DNA of 38,170 bases from Colwellia sp. (GTDB lineage Bacteria > Pseudomonadota > Gammaproteobacteria > Enterobacterales > Alteromonadaceae). A program made the position numbers and the translations under genes. The stretch spans positions 10,500 through 48,669 of the forward strand of contig JAPYOP010000035.1 of assembly GCA_029938115.1 (NCBI GenBank), read 5' to 3'. The notes under the pieces are model-generated. The model was not told the DNA's origin. It did not search any database and saw only the letters and a list, made by a program, of their open reading frames with translations. Numbering within the stretch: the stretch's first letter is position 1; every line of letters starts with the position of its first letter. Below are positions 7,803-17,375 of this stretch, in pieces.

Positions 7803-9593
7803 ATGTCGTACGAAATGAATTTTGGTAAAGATTATAATGCTAACTTACCTAGCTTAGGTGACACCATGGCAAAAGTAATAAACTTTTTTGGTGGTAAGTA
7901 TATCTATGGCGTTGGCGGTGATTTTGCCGCTAATATTATTGCCGCTTTAGATGATAAAATTAAGATCTGTCCATCAAGTAACGAAATGCACGCCGGATTC
8001 TCAGCGTGTGCTCAAGCTGAAATTGATGGCATGGGCTTTTGTTTAACCACTTATATGGTAGGAAGTTTACCTTGTACTAGTGCTGCGGCTTTAGCGGTAA
8101 CTGAAGGTTTACCTGTGGTTTTTATTTCAGGAGCTCCGGCTGAAAGCGAGGTGAACCAATCAGCGATACACCATACCATTCACCCTAATGCTTCATGGAA
8201 AGCTGAATATGACAATGCTTTAGAGGCTTTTTCAGCTTTAGGTATGCGGGTAGAAAGGCTGCAAGGTCAGCGACTAGAAGGACATCCAAACCTTGCCGGG
8301 CAGCGTTTTTATCAAATCGTAGCTGAAGCTTATAAAAACAAACAACCTGTCTTTATTGAAATTCCCCGTGATCAAGTTTTTGCTAAAACCCAACCGATTG
8401 AACTACCTCGTTCAGTCAATAATATCTGCTGTGGTGGTAATGTGTTAGCGGGGAGTGAGTTGATAGTGACTAATATTGTCAGCAAGCTTAAGCAGGCTAA
8501 AAATCCGCTGTTATATATTGGTGATAAGTTAAAGCATAACGGAAGGCTTAAACAGCTTATTATTGAGTTTGCCAATAAATTCAATATTCCCTATGCCACC
8601 ACCTGGTTTGCTAAGGGATTGTTCGATGAATATGCTCCCTTATGCTTAGGCGCATATAACGGTGTTTTTACTCAAACATCAGGACGAGATTACATTGAGA
8701 ATGAGGTTGATTATATTATTGATATAGCGACGAGTATTTTCGCACAAGATTGCAATGTCGCATTTTCTACTGGTACTCATAAAGTTGAAACCTTTGATAA
8801 TAAAACTTTATTAAAAGGTGGCGCATTACTTGAAAAAGATTTGATTGAAATTTTTGAGCGGCTATTAACTATTAATATTGCCGCATTTGATTTTGAGCTA
8901 CTCATCGACAAAGCCACTCAAGTACCTGAAAACGATAAAATTGATTTCAATAATTTGGCAGCCACATTAAATGAAATACAAGCACAACAGCAAATGCCGC
9001 TGGTGTATTTACCTGAAGTGGGTAATTCATACTTTTCTAGCTACAGTTTAAAAGTTAAGCGTTCTACTCTTGGGCGGTCTTGGTTAACTAACCCTTGGTA
9101 TGGTGCTATGGGTACTGCATTGCCTTATGCGCGTGTGGTGACGCAGCGACTTAAAGAGCACAAAATTGAAAATGACAATAATCAAGAGCGAACGGTAGTT
9201 ATTATTGGTGATGGCGGTTTTCATTTTCAGTTAAACGAGTTAATCCATTTTTTAAAGGATAAAACCGATCTCACCATTATTTATATGCGTAATAATATTT
9301 TTCATTTAGGTAAAAGTGGTGATGGAAATATTTATCACTGTAATGATGTCGATTTTGATGTTCACCATATTATTGCTGCTTACCAAGGACAATCAAAAAC
9401 GTGCAGCACAGTAGCAGAGTTTAAGAATTGCTTTTTAGCGTATCAACAATGTGCAGGTATTTCTTTGATAGAAGTGTTAGCCGATCCTATCGAAGAAAAG
9501 CAATGCCATGAATTGAAGTTACTTAATTTGTATATAAAAGCTAAGAACGGGCAGGAAGAGGCTATAGTCAAATGGCAAACGTTGACTAAATAG
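7803..9593 (+). CDS. Thiamine-diphosphate 2-keto-acid decarboxylase-like enzyme
   Basis: Cytoplasmic TPP enzyme of 596 residues, near the pyruvate/indolepyruvate decarboxylase family. The N-terminal domain has GGDFAANI (D40), catalytic Glu61 in SSNEMHAGFSA, ISGAP, and the paired histidines H123-H124 in AIHHTIH that mark decarboxylases rather than acetolactate synthases. The C-terminal domain has the TPP/Mg motif GDGG at 469-472 ending in NN at 497-498. Pyruvate decarboxylases have a catalytic Glu seven residues after the first of these asparagines (NNYGYTIE); here that position is Lys504 in NNIFHLGK. Substrate and even reaction are therefore uncertain. It stands alone, preceded by an FNR-like box, which suggests expression under low oxygen. 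Confidence 0.82.
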   Translation: MSYEMNFGKDYNANLPSLGDTMAKVINFFGGKYIYGVGGDFAANIIAALDDKIKICPSSNEMHAGFSACAQAEIDGMGFCLTTYMVGSLPCTSAAALAVTEGLPVVFISGAPAESEVNQSAIHHTIHPNASWKAEYDNALEAFSALGMRVERLQGQRLEGHPNLAGQRFYQIVAEAYKNKQPVFIEIPRDQVFAKTQPIELPRSVNNICCGGNVLAGSELIVTNIVSKLKQAKNPLLYIGDKLKHNGRLKQLIIEFANKFNIPYATTWFAKGLFDEYAPLCLGAYNGVFTQTSGRDYIENEVDYIIDIATSIFAQDCNVAFSTGTHKVETFDNKTLLKGGALLEKDLIEIFERLLTINIAAFDFELLIDKATQVPENDKIDFNNLAATLNEIQAQQQMPLVYLPEVGNSYFSSYSLKVKRSTLGRSWLTNPWYGAMGTALPYARVVTQRLKEHKIENDNNQERTVVIIGDGGFHFQLNELIHFLKDKTDLTIIYMRNNIFHLGKSGDGNIYHCNDVDFDVHHIIAAYQGQSKTCSTVAEFKNCFLAYQQCAGISLIEVLADPIEEKQCHELKLLNLYIKAKNGQEEAIVKWQTLTK

Positions 9594-9623
9594 CAACCAA
9601 TACCCATGAAATATAATCGTTCG

Positions 9624-9690
9624 TTAGCCTTGAAAAGATATGAATATGCCGCATATTTATTAAGAGGCTAATTTATAGTCTTTATTTTTT
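9624..9690 (+). terminator. Probable terminator after the decarboxylase gene
   Basis: TTAGCCT (9624-9630) pairs with AGGCTAA (9665-9671), and inside them AATATGC-C-GCATATT (9643-9657) forms a second palindrome. A T-rich run (9672-9690) follows. The nested fold lies 30 bases after the stop codon. The long outer loop makes it less certain than a simple hairpin. Confidence 0.45.
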
Positions 9691-9713
9691 AAGCTGAATT
9701 TAAGGAGGGTGAT

Positions 9714-10181
9714 TTGCAGCCGTTTTGGATAAAATTCTTAATCATCCTTAGTTCGGCTTTATCAGTACAGTCTGCTTTAGCTGTTTCTTTATCTGCTTTG
9801 CTTAATGTTAATCAAACAGCACCCTCTTTGCTTGTTGGTAGCGTTACACATCAAGAGTTGACGCTTGATGTGCGTATTAATAACCCAATCAATAATACGG
9901 ATGTACACAGCGCAAAACTTAGTCGTAACTTATCAGAACTGCTTCAACATAAAATTTATATTCAGTTTTGTACCGAACTGCAACAATCAATAAACCTAAA
10001 CAATGAACCCCGTGAAGCGTTAGTGAATTTATGGATAAATGCATTTTACAATCAATCACTTCAACAACAGGGAAGCGTTTATAATGCAATCAAAGCCCAG
10101 CAAAATTCCTGCTTTAAAAGTCAGAACAGCTATCAAGCACAGCGACAAAAAATAAGCCTACATATTTCTCAATTTAATTGA
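9714..10181 (+). CDS. Small exported protein of unknown function
   Basis: A 155-residue protein not matched to a family. The start is TTG, chosen because a strong ribosome site (AAGGAGGG) lies six bases before it and the signal peptide begins there. A hydrophobic signal segment covers about residues 5-24 and ends in an ALA-type cleavage site. The mature part is rich in Gln, Asn and Ser, has two cysteines (in QFCTELQQ and NSCFKSQ, which could form a disulfide) and looks mostly helical. It is followed by a small membrane protein gene after a short hairpin. Its role is unknown. Confidence 0.7.
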   Translation: MQPFWIKFLIILSSALSVQSALAVSLSALLNVNQTAPSLLVGSVTHQELTLDVRINNPINNTDVHSAKLSRNLSELLQHKIYIQFCTELQQSINLNNEPREALVNLWINAFYNQSLQQQGSVYNAIKAQQNSCFKSQNSYQAQRQKISLHISQFN

Positions 10182-10195
10182 AAGTAAAAATTATA

Positions 10196-10215
10196 TCCTT
10201 CTAAAAATAGAAGGA
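10196..10215 (+). repeat. Short hairpin between two small genes
   Basis: TCCTTCTA-AAAA-TAGAAGGA forms a perfect 8-bp stem with a 4-base loop, 14 bases after one stop codon and 28 before the next start. No proper T-run follows, so it may be a weak terminator or an RNA processing element. Confidence 0.45.
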
Positions 10216-10243
10216 CTAGTTCAATTAGTTTAGGAAATTTAAT

Positions 10244-10486
10244 ATGGAAAATGCCTTTTATATAGTGCTAGCTCCTTGGCTAGTGTTTATTGTATTTGCG
10301 CTTGTCGCTAAGCTTTTAATTAATTTCGCTAAAAAACGGCGAGGTGTTGCAATGGCTTTTGCTGTATTTATGCAGATATTTAGCCCCGTTCCTTTTGTGG
10401 AAAGGGCTGGTAAAACATTTATCGTTGAAAAACGGCAGGAAAGAAAGCAACAAGATGGTAAAGTAATTGATAAATCTGAGGTGTGA
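10244..10486 (+). CDS. Small membrane protein of unknown function
   Basis: An 80-residue protein with one clear membrane segment (about residues 5-27), then a basic NFAKKRRG stretch that should stay in the cytoplasm by the positive-inside rule. A second moderately hydrophobic part (about 34-50) may be amphipathic or a second membrane pass. The tail is highly charged. TTAGGAAA before the ATG is a fair ribosome site. It lies downstream of a small exported protein and ends before a strong terminator. I do not recognise the family. Confidence 0.7.
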   Translation: MENAFYIVLAPWLVFIVFALVAKLLINFAKKRRGVAMAFAVFMQIFSPVPFVERAGKTFIVEKRQERKQQDGKVIDKSEV

Positions 10487-10535
10487 CTTTTTAGGAAAAT
10501 GACTGATTTTGAGCAGGCGCAAGATTTTTAATGTA

Positions 10536-10562
10536 AAAAATCCGACAAGCTGTCGGATTTTT
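10536..10562. terminator. Bidirectional rho-independent terminator
   Basis: AAAAATCCGACA-AGC-TGTCGGATTTTT has a 7-bp GC-containing core stem flanked by A and T runs on both sides, ideal for stopping transcription in either direction. It lies between the convergent small membrane protein gene and the S46 peptidase gene. Confidence 0.9.
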
Positions 10563-10600
10563 GTCTTTATAGATTGAATTGATGCATTTTTATTGGGTTA

Positions 10601-12784
10601 TTACTCAACAATATCCATTTCTTCAATTAAGTTAGTCGCACCGTCTACATGCTCCATTACCCAAAGCATATAACGAATATCAACGTGAATTGAACGATTC
10701 AATTTAGTGTCGTAATCCCAATCACCAATAATACTTTCATAAACACCATCGAAGACTAAACCAACAAATTCAGCTTTATCGTTTAACGTTGGCGAACCAG
10801 AGTTACCACCAGTAATATCTAAAGTGCCAAGGAAATTAACCGGTACTGAGCCAAGTGATTTTTTAGCATATTGGCCGTAACGTTTATTATTGATTAGCTC
10901 AAGTTGCTTTTTCGGTGCATCAAATGGCGCAACACCAGTGTCTTTCGCAACAATACCTTCAAGGGTGGTGTAAGGTGTAGCGGTTAAACCATCTTGAGGT
11001 GAGTAGCCTTTTACATTACCGTAAGTGATGCGCAGAGTACTGTTTGCATCAGCGTATACTGGTAGGTTGTTATCGTTGAAGTAAGCAATTAATGCTTCCA
11101 TGTATTTAGGACGATAAGCTTGAATGTTACCCGATAACTCATTCGATTTATCTTCAATAGCTTTACGTTGTTTAAAGCTTGCTACTGCTAATTGAATGAA
11201 AGGATCGTTGCTGTTTTCAAAGTCACTAACGTCTTTGTTCATCCATGCTAAACGTTGTTCTTGGACATTAAGTTTAGTATTTTTGTACATCTTGGTTAAT
11301 TGTTCGCGTAACTTTTTCTCATTAAAGTTAGCTGCGGTGCTATGACTTAGAGCAAAAAAATTGTCAATTGAACTAACACGCTCAGCTTTCGGTAAAGCAA
11401 CGTAGTGAGTTAGCATAGCAACAACAATTTCTTGATCTATTTTTGCATCATAACGGCGATTTACCGCTTTCATGCGTTGCTCGAAACGGGCAATGTCTCG
11501 TTCTTGATAACCACTTTCACGCTCAATATTTGGCAATTGTTTCTCAACGGCTAATCTATGCAATTGATTCGCTGTAGTTAGCATTTTGCTATAACGTAAG
11601 TAACCTAAAATTAAATCACGGGCTTGTTGCGCATCATCCATTTTAAGTAATTTGTTTAAACCTGTTAATGCTGTCCCGTATTTAGCTTTACGTTTTGAAT
11701 CGCTGTTTAACCATTGTGCTAAATTTGTTTCAAGGGCTTGTTTACGGCTGAAGAAGCTACCTTTATTGTAACTGTGGATCATTGAACCATAGTTTTTAGC
11801 ATAATTTGCTAATCCGGCTAAAGTGCTCTCATACTTAATACGTGCTTCACTACCAACTTCTGAGTTAGTGTGAATGAGATCAATTACTTCTTCTCTGTAA
11901 GCCTTTGCTTGTGGGTAAACCCAAGTAAATTGATTCTCTACTTCATAAGCTGTGCGATAACGATTAGTTCTACCAGGATAGCCTAGTACCATTATATAGT
12001 CACCATCATCAACGCTGCTTTTATTCACTTTTAAGTGATGCTTTGGTTGATATGGAACATTGTCTTCATGAAAGTCAGCAGGCTGACCATCTTTACCAAC
12101 ATAAGCTCGGTAAAAACCGTAATCGCCAGTGTGACGTGGCCACATCCAGTTATCAATATCACCACCATATTTACCAATACTGCTTGCTGGTGCATGCACT
12201 AAACGTACATCACGAATGGTTAGTTGCTTGAATAGATAATATTCAAGACCACCATGAAAGTTCACAACACTACAGCGGTATCTATCATCATTTTCACATT
12301 CCGCAACTAAGGTCTTTGAATTTATATCAATAGCCTTGTAACGGTCACTACCTGACATCGCATTAGTTAAGCCTGCTTTAACAAGCTTGGTGACTTCGTT
12401 TATTTCTTCAGTCACATAGAGACGTTGTCCTGGCGTGGCAGGTAACTCTTCTTTAAATGATTTTGCTAAAAAACCATTTTTCAGTAAATTGTTTTCTGCG
12501 GTAGAGTTATATTGTACTGAGCCGTAAACACAATGGTGGTTAGTGGCAACTAAACCTTTGTCAGAAACAAATGATGCTGTACAGCCACCTAAACTAACAA
12601 TTGCGCCCATAGGGAAGCCGGTTAAATCAGTTAAGTCATTTGGGTTTAGTTTAAGCCCTGCTTTAGTTAATTGCTTGGCGATAGTTGGTAATTGGTTTGG
12701 TTGCCACATACCTTCATCTGCTAGCACTGCGCTTGAGCCCATAACTAAGACAGCAGCAATTAATGATGATGCTATTTTTTTCAT
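10601..12784 (-). CDS. S46 family dipeptidyl-peptidase, DPP7-like
   Basis: Exported serine exopeptidase of 727 residues that removes N-terminal dipeptides, serving peptide nutrition. A signal peptide covers about residues 1-22 and the mature end begins DEGMW, conserved in S46. The catalytic triad is visible: His in TNHHC (83-84), Asp221 in NWMWPRHTGD, and Ser662 in GGNSGSP. Eighteen residues after the serine is Gly680 (FDG). In the Porphyromonas enzymes this position is Gly in DPP7, which prefers hydrophobic residues, and Arg in DPP11, which prefers Asp/Glu, so DPP7-type specificity is expected. The gene is divergent from argR and ends at a strong terminator. Confidence 0.95.
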   Translation of the reverse strand: MKKIASSLIAAVLVMGSSAVLADEGMWQPNQLPTIAKQLTKAGLKLNPNDLTDLTGFPMGAIVSLGGCTASFVSDKGLVATNHHCVYGSVQYNSTAENNLLKNGFLAKSFKEELPATPGQRLYVTEEINEVTKLVKAGLTNAMSGSDRYKAIDINSKTLVAECENDDRYRCSVVNFHGGLEYYLFKQLTIRDVRLVHAPASSIGKYGGDIDNWMWPRHTGDYGFYRAYVGKDGQPADFHEDNVPYQPKHHLKVNKSSVDDGDYIMVLGYPGRTNRYRTAYEVENQFTWVYPQAKAYREEVIDLIHTNSEVGSEARIKYESTLAGLANYAKNYGSMIHSYNKGSFFSRKQALETNLAQWLNSDSKRKAKYGTALTGLNKLLKMDDAQQARDLILGYLRYSKMLTTANQLHRLAVEKQLPNIERESGYQERDIARFEQRMKAVNRRYDAKIDQEIVVAMLTHYVALPKAERVSSIDNFFALSHSTAANFNEKKLREQLTKMYKNTKLNVQEQRLAWMNKDVSDFENSNDPFIQLAVASFKQRKAIEDKSNELSGNIQAYRPKYMEALIAYFNDNNLPVYADANSTLRITYGNVKGYSPQDGLTATPYTTLEGIVAKDTGVAPFDAPKKQLELINNKRYGQYAKKSLGSVPVNFLGTLDITGGNSGSPTLNDKAEFVGLVFDGVYESIIGDWDYDTKLNRSIHVDIRYMLWVMEHVDGATNLIEEMDIVE

Positions 12785-12962
12785 AATGATAGTTCTCGGT
12801 AATTAATGCGATATAAATGTTATTTTAATGTTAATACACTTTTAGACCAAAGCAGTCTGAGCTAGTCTAGCTGCACAGTCAAGCAAGCTATGCCAATTGA
12901 CTTTAATTCGTGTAGAATAGTGTCAATATTATTGTACTTATATACTATGAGATAGCTTTTAA

Positions 12963-13442
12963 ATGACCACACCTAGAAAACAAATCGAATCAAATTTAGT
13001 GCATGCTTTTAAACGTTTATTAAAAGAGCAGTGCTACGGCTCTCAAGGTGAGCTTGCTCAAGCTTTGGCAGAGCAAGGATTTGATAATATGTCGCAAGCT
13101 AAAATATCTCGGTTGTTATCTAAATTAGGCGCAGTTAAAACTCGTAACGCTAATAACGAAATGATTTATATTTTGCCAGATGAGCTTGCCGTGCCTAAGT
13201 CAAAGCATTCAATTGAATCTGTGGTATTAAGTGTTAAGCATAATGAGATGCAAATAATTTTAAAAACCGGTATTGGCGGCGCACCACTGATATCCAGAAT
13301 GCTTGATAGTATGGGAGAATCTGCTGGTATTTTAGGAACGCTTGCCGGTGATGACACTATTTTTATCGCGCCAGTAGAAGCTAGTCGTATTGAAGAAATA
13401 GCGCAATCTATTCGTGATTTATTGGGAGTTAAGGTTGGTTAA
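12963..13442 (+). CDS. argR: Arginine repressor ArgR
   Basis: Hexameric arginine-dependent regulator of arginine synthesis and breakdown, 159 residues. The N-terminal winged helix has the conserved [14 protein letters not shown] and [19 protein letters not shown] recognition region. The C-terminal domain has the [11 protein letters not shown] segment and [13 protein letters not shown] with the acidic DD that binds arginine. Length is normal. In many gammaproteobacteria argR sits next to mdh; here its divergent neighbour is a peptidase gene. I saw no convincing ARG box in the 178-base upstream gap. Confidence 0.96.
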   Translation: MTTPRKQIESNLVHAFKRLLKEQCYGSQGELAQALAEQGFDNMSQAKISRLLSKLGAVKTRNANNEMIYILPDELAVPKSKHSIESVVLSVKHNEMQIILKTGIGGAPLISRMLDSMGESAGILGTLAGDDTIFIAPVEASRIEEIAQSIRDLLGVKVG

Positions 13443-13487
13443 TAACCATAACCATTAGTCGCTATTTCGAAAACTTTAGCAACTAGC

Positions 13488-14333
13488 TTAGCCTTTTGGC
13501 GCTAAGTCTAACCATAATTCTTTTCTATGTAAGGGTACTTTTTTAGGAAGAAAAGGATTATTCAAATGATAAACTATCCGCTTTTCGTTAATAACATGGT
13601 TAATAATTTCACCGTAGTGTTTACTGAATAACGTATCAAAACTTCCATCTTTTAATGCTTGTTCAAGTCCATAACGAACATCATCAGCAAACGTTGTATT
13701 TTGCTTGTTTACATAGAAAATATAAGCAGTTGGATAGTGAATTAAAATATTACTATCGATGGCAATATTCAAATCTTTGTGGTCATTAAACTCTCTTTGT
13801 ACTTCCATAATAGATCGAGGGAAATAGTCGAATCGCTCAGCGGCTAACATGTGAAATAAGCCTTGGTAGTTGCTGCCTTTTTTTACTAATATGTTATTAC
13901 TTTCTAATATTTTAGTGTCAGACCAAATATGTAGTTGACCAGCAGTAATTTTTTTAAACTCTTTGACTGATAATTTAGGTAAAAACAAGTCGACATTTTT
14001 TTTGTTAACTAAAGGTATACGCCAACCAAATAGGCCTTTAACTAAAGGAAAGCGAATAGGCAAAAGTACCTTTTCTCTGTCTTTTATTGCACCAGCAGCA
14101 ATAATATCAATACCTCCATTGGTGATAATATTTTCAAATACTCTGGCTTTGGGTAAGTACTCGTTATAAAACTGTAATTGGTAGTTTTTATCTGGACTGT
14201 AACTTAATGCTTGCTTTAATATATCAAAATAATAATCAGGTCTTTCGTTACCCGGAAATACTATCGTTTGAGCGAAAGCGCTAAGGTTGATTGATAAAAA
14301 AATGAGTAAAAAACATAAACAGGATGAGCGCAT
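13488..14333 (-). CDS. Orphan periplasmic binding-protein-like protein
   Basis: A 281-residue exported protein that fits the type 2 periplasmic binding fold (SBP_bac_3-like). The ATG at 14333 gives a clean signal peptide (about residues 1-21, ending SAFA); the frame extends to a TTG four codons earlier. The blocks IIAAGAIKDREKVLLPIRFPLVKGLFGWRI (signature of a domain-hinge region) and YGLEQALKDGSFDTLFSKHYG near the C-terminus are typical. No permease or ATPase gene is near, so it may feed ligand information to a receptor; the upstream gene on the same strand is a chemoreceptor, 240 bases away. Ligand unknown. Confidence 0.75.
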   Translation of the reverse strand: MRSSCLCFLLIFLSINLSAFAQTIVFPGNERPDYYFDILKQALSYSPDKNYQLQFYNEYLPKARVFENIITNGGIDIIAAGAIKDREKVLLPIRFPLVKGLFGWRIPLVNKKNVDLFLPKLSVKEFKKITAGQLHIWSDTKILESNNILVKKGSNYQGLFHMLAAERFDYFPRSIMEVQREFNDHKDLNIAIDSNILIHYPTAYIFYVNKQNTTFADDVRYGLEQALKDGSFDTLFSKHYGEIINHVINEKRIVYHLNNPFLPKKVPLHRKELWLDLAPKG

Positions 14334-14573
14334 TAAATTATCCAAGTTGAGATGTAAATTATAAACTTGATTACAATAATACGCGGAACCTTAGTCGATG
14401 TCTGTGACAGCTTTAGCTGATTAAATGATATGCTATCACCAAATTGGCAGTCAAGCTTCGACCAGAAAAATATAGCGACTGCTGTAGTTATTTCATTACC
14501 TGTTGCTGTCACATGAATGGCATTGGGGTAAATAAATCCCCCTTCCCAAGCATCATCTTTCCAAACCAACTTG

Positions 14574-17096
14574 TTATGCCTGACGTAAAGATTTCTTTGT
14601 TGAGATAGATACGACATTATTGCTAGTCAAGGTTAAATTTTGGTAATCTTCGTGGTTGGCTAAGTAGCGAGCATAATCTCTATCCCCATGCTTTATATGT
14701 TCAATCAACCAGTCATTAAGTTGTGACAATTCAGCATCAATAGCTTTTTTGTCGCCAACGGCTATATTTTTCTGATGATTTCGCAGCTCTTCAATTAAGG
14801 CTGTGTGGTGCTTTTTATGCTCTTGAGATTTAGGATATTGGTAACTATCAAAGAATGTTTCTTCCCAATTAAAGTGAACTTCGGTATAAGAAATTAATAC
14901 ATCAAGTGCTTGGCTAATCGATCGATTGCTATGATTTTGTGCACTTAAAATATGCACGTCATTCATCATATCAAGCATTTTTTTATGCTGGCGATCTGCC
15001 TCATCTATGCCAAGGTTATGTTCAGGTTGCCAAGTGATGAGTTGCAGTGATTTTTCTTGTTGCTTAAATATATCTTCATCTAATTGATAGCGTTCAATAA
15101 TTAGATTCATTTCTTGCGACATAGCGGCAAGCCTAGAGCCAGTTTCTGACAGACCTTGCGCACCTTGAGAGGCTTCATTGGCGACATCACTAATATTAAC
15201 AATGCTTTTTGATACTTGCTCTGCAACGACCGATTGCTCTTCAACTGAAGCGGCAATTTGGCTACTCATGTTGGTAATCTCATTTACAGCATCTGTGATA
15301 GAGGTCAATACCTCGCCTGATTGCTGAGAATGTTCAACCGCATTTGCAGCATGGCTTTGACTTGAGGTCATGGCATTAGCAACATCCTCAATACCTGATT
15401 GAATTAACTCTATCACCTGTTGAATTTCAACCGTAGCGTTTTGCGTTCTACCGGCTAGTGTTCTAACTTCATCGGCAACTACGGCAAAACCTCGGCCTTG
15501 CTCCCCTGCGCGTGCGGCTTCAATTGCAGCATTTAAAGCTAATAAATTAGTTTGGTCGGCAATACCACGTATTACATCTAAAATGCTGGTAATAGAATTA
15601 CTATTGATTTTCAATGTTTCAGTACCAACTGCTGCCTGATCAATATTTTCTGCCAAAGTATTAATTGCGGCTATGGTTTCTTGTACAACTTCCACACCAT
15701 TTTCAGCTTCACGGTTGGCTTGATCGGCGGCCACAGAGCCTTGTTCAGTATTTTGAGCTACTTCATTAATTGAAGCACTCATTTGAGTTATTGCTGTTGA
15801 TGTTTGTGCTAATTCATTTGATTGAATCGTCATTCCCTGTGCTGCTTGAGTACTACCACTCGCTACTTGCCCAGCTGCTATTGCTATTTCATTACTTGAA
15901 CTACGCACCGCTATGATTGAACGAGACAGTCCTTCAACAATCTCATTAATACCCGTCGCAATAAGTTGCAGTTCATCTTTGGTATCCAGCGCTAATCGAG
16001 TATTTAAATCGCCTTCGCAAATGCGATCAGCCGATTTCATCATAGTATTTAGATTGATTTTTATTGCCATATAGATACCCGCATAAGCGTAAATTAATAG
16101 CGCAACGACAATAATTATCAAAGTGATATAGAAGGTTATATTTGCTTTGGCTTTTGCTATTTGTCTACTCATTCGCTCATCAAGCACTTGCTGCATTCTG
16201 TCGAATAAAGTTAACAACGAGCTGATAGTTTGACTACCGTGCGCAAAAAAATCTTTGGCATTCATGTTAGCTGATTCAGCTTGAATAATTTCAGTATTGG
16301 CGAGTGCTAAGAAGCCATCTAATTTTTGTTTGGCTGCTTGATAATCACTAGAGAGTATTGAAGATAATTCAGGTACTTCATTAAATAAATATTCTATATC
16401 TTTACTCAGCACTAAGGCATTCTTGCTATCAGCTAAAGCAGCTACCTGAAGTTTATTTTCATGGGTTAATGTATTTGCTGATAATACGCCAGCCCCTTTG
16501 CCTCTTAATTTACCCAAAGCTTCAATTTGGTTTGGTATGGTATGCAATAAGCTGTTGATGAGATAACTATTAGCAGGATCGCTATCTTGCAACATTCTGC
16601 CTTGGCGACCTACGGTATCCATGAAGTTAAGCATATCGGTAATTAATAAGGTGTATTGTGAAAAGACTGCTTTTTCCTGTCCGTTAAAGGCACTGTTTGT
16701 TATTTGTTGCCAACGATTTGATAAATTAGTCGGCATGCCATTAGTGGCAAGTGTTGCTTGAAGTTCTTTATCAATGCTAAGTAGAGATTGAAAGTCTTGT
16801 GTTACTTGTTGACGTTTCTGTATTATTTTACTTTCTATTGTTCTATCACCGTTTAAATAAACATTAGTCATGCCACGCGTTTGTGCGACATGTTCAGTTA
16901 AGTTTCTCAACGGCACAATGAAGCGTGACGCATTATGCTCGTAGTTAGCATTTTCCACTATTTTCCATTGTTGTTGACTTAAAGCCGAAAAAAAGAAAAA
17001 CAATGGTGCCGCACACAATAATGAAACCAGAATAAACTTGGCTTTAAATGATAATTGGTTTGACAGTTTAACTGCTGGAGAGAGTATAGCTTTCAT
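14574..17096 (-). CDS. Methyl-accepting chemotaxis protein with C-terminal hemerythrin domain
   Basis: Chemoreceptor of 840 residues. Membrane segments lie at about 19-40 and 318-342, enclosing a large helical periplasmic domain (contains [18 protein letters not shown], reminiscent of nitrate-sensor or four-helix-bundle domains). HAMP follows, then the signalling hairpin with [20 protein letters not shown]. After it, at about 690-812, is a complete bacteriohemerythrin: H704, H741, E745, H760, H764, H800 and D805 fit all seven di-iron ligands. Such receptors (DcrH type) bind O2, so aerotaxis or redox taxis is likely. The start has an AAGGATAAGAG ribosome site. Confidence 0.93.
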   Translation of the reverse strand: MKAILSPAVKLSNQLSFKAKFILVSLLCAAPLFFFFSALSQQQWKIVENANYEHNASRFIVPLRNLTEHVAQTRGMTNVYLNGDRTIESKIIQKRQQVTQDFQSLLSIDKELQATLATNGMPTNLSNRWQQITNSAFNGQEKAVFSQYTLLITDMLNFMDTVGRQGRMLQDSDPANSYLINSLLHTIPNQIEALGKLRGKGAGVLSANTLTHENKLQVAALADSKNALVLSKDIEYLFNEVPELSSILSSDYQAAKQKLDGFLALANTEIIQAESANMNAKDFFAHGSQTISSLLTLFDRMQQVLDERMSRQIAKAKANITFYITLIIIVVALLIYAYAGIYMAIKINLNTMMKSADRICEGDLNTRLALDTKDELQLIATGINEIVEGLSRSIIAVRSSSNEIAIAAGQVASGSTQAAQGMTIQSNELAQTSTAITQMSASINEVAQNTEQGSVAADQANREAENGVEVVQETIAAINTLAENIDQAAVGTETLKINSNSITSILDVIRGIADQTNLLALNAAIEAARAGEQGRGFAVVADEVRTLAGRTQNATVEIQQVIELIQSGIEDVANAMTSSQSHAANAVEHSQQSGEVLTSITDAVNEITNMSSQIAASVEEQSVVAEQVSKSIVNISDVANEASQGAQGLSETGSRLAAMSQEMNLIIERYQLDEDIFKQQEKSLQLITWQPEHNLGIDEADRQHKKMLDMMNDVHILSAQNHSNRSISQALDVLISYTEVHFNWEETFFDSYQYPKSQEHKKHHTALIEELRNHQKNIAVGDKKAIDAELSQLNDWLIEHIKHGDRDYARYLANHEDYQNLTLTSNNVVSISTKKSLRQA

Positions 17097-17375
17097 GATC
17101 TCTTATCCTTAAGAATAGTAGGTGATCAGAATATAGTAGGTCGCTATTATTTTCGCCGAACTTTGTCTGAAGGTGTTGTTTTAGATCAAGGTTTATTGCT
17201 TGAATATACTTTCAATCGATCAAACCGTCCTAAATAATCAATTTTTTGTCCATAATTGTCAGCTTAATTTTCTTTTGAAACGTATATATTTTGTTAATGT
17301 ATTTTTAATGCCAAGTAAAACCATAAAAGCTGCCTGGTAGCTACTACCAATACCTAAAGTTAATGAGAGAAAAGT

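Noticed and set aside
12900..12962. Possible ARG box before argR
   Set aside because: ATTC and GAAT elements are present but not in the TGAAT-N4-ATTCA arrangement.
14333..14617. A 94-codon minus-strand open frame between the chemoreceptor and the binding protein
   Set aside because: It overlaps the end of the chemoreceptor gene by 44 bases and the start of the next gene, has no good ribosome site, and its translation shows no domain-like pattern. It most likely covers a promoter region.
17086..17233. Open plus-strand frame upstream of the PhoD gene ending in SNRPK
   Set aside because: No start codon with a ribosome site, and it runs antisense into the chemoreceptor gene; likely a chance frame.
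17247..17260. TTGTC...TTGTC upstream of the PhoD gene as a possible Pho box
   Set aside because: The repeats are 10 bases apart, while Pho boxes need 11, and the flanking bases do not match CTGTCAT well.
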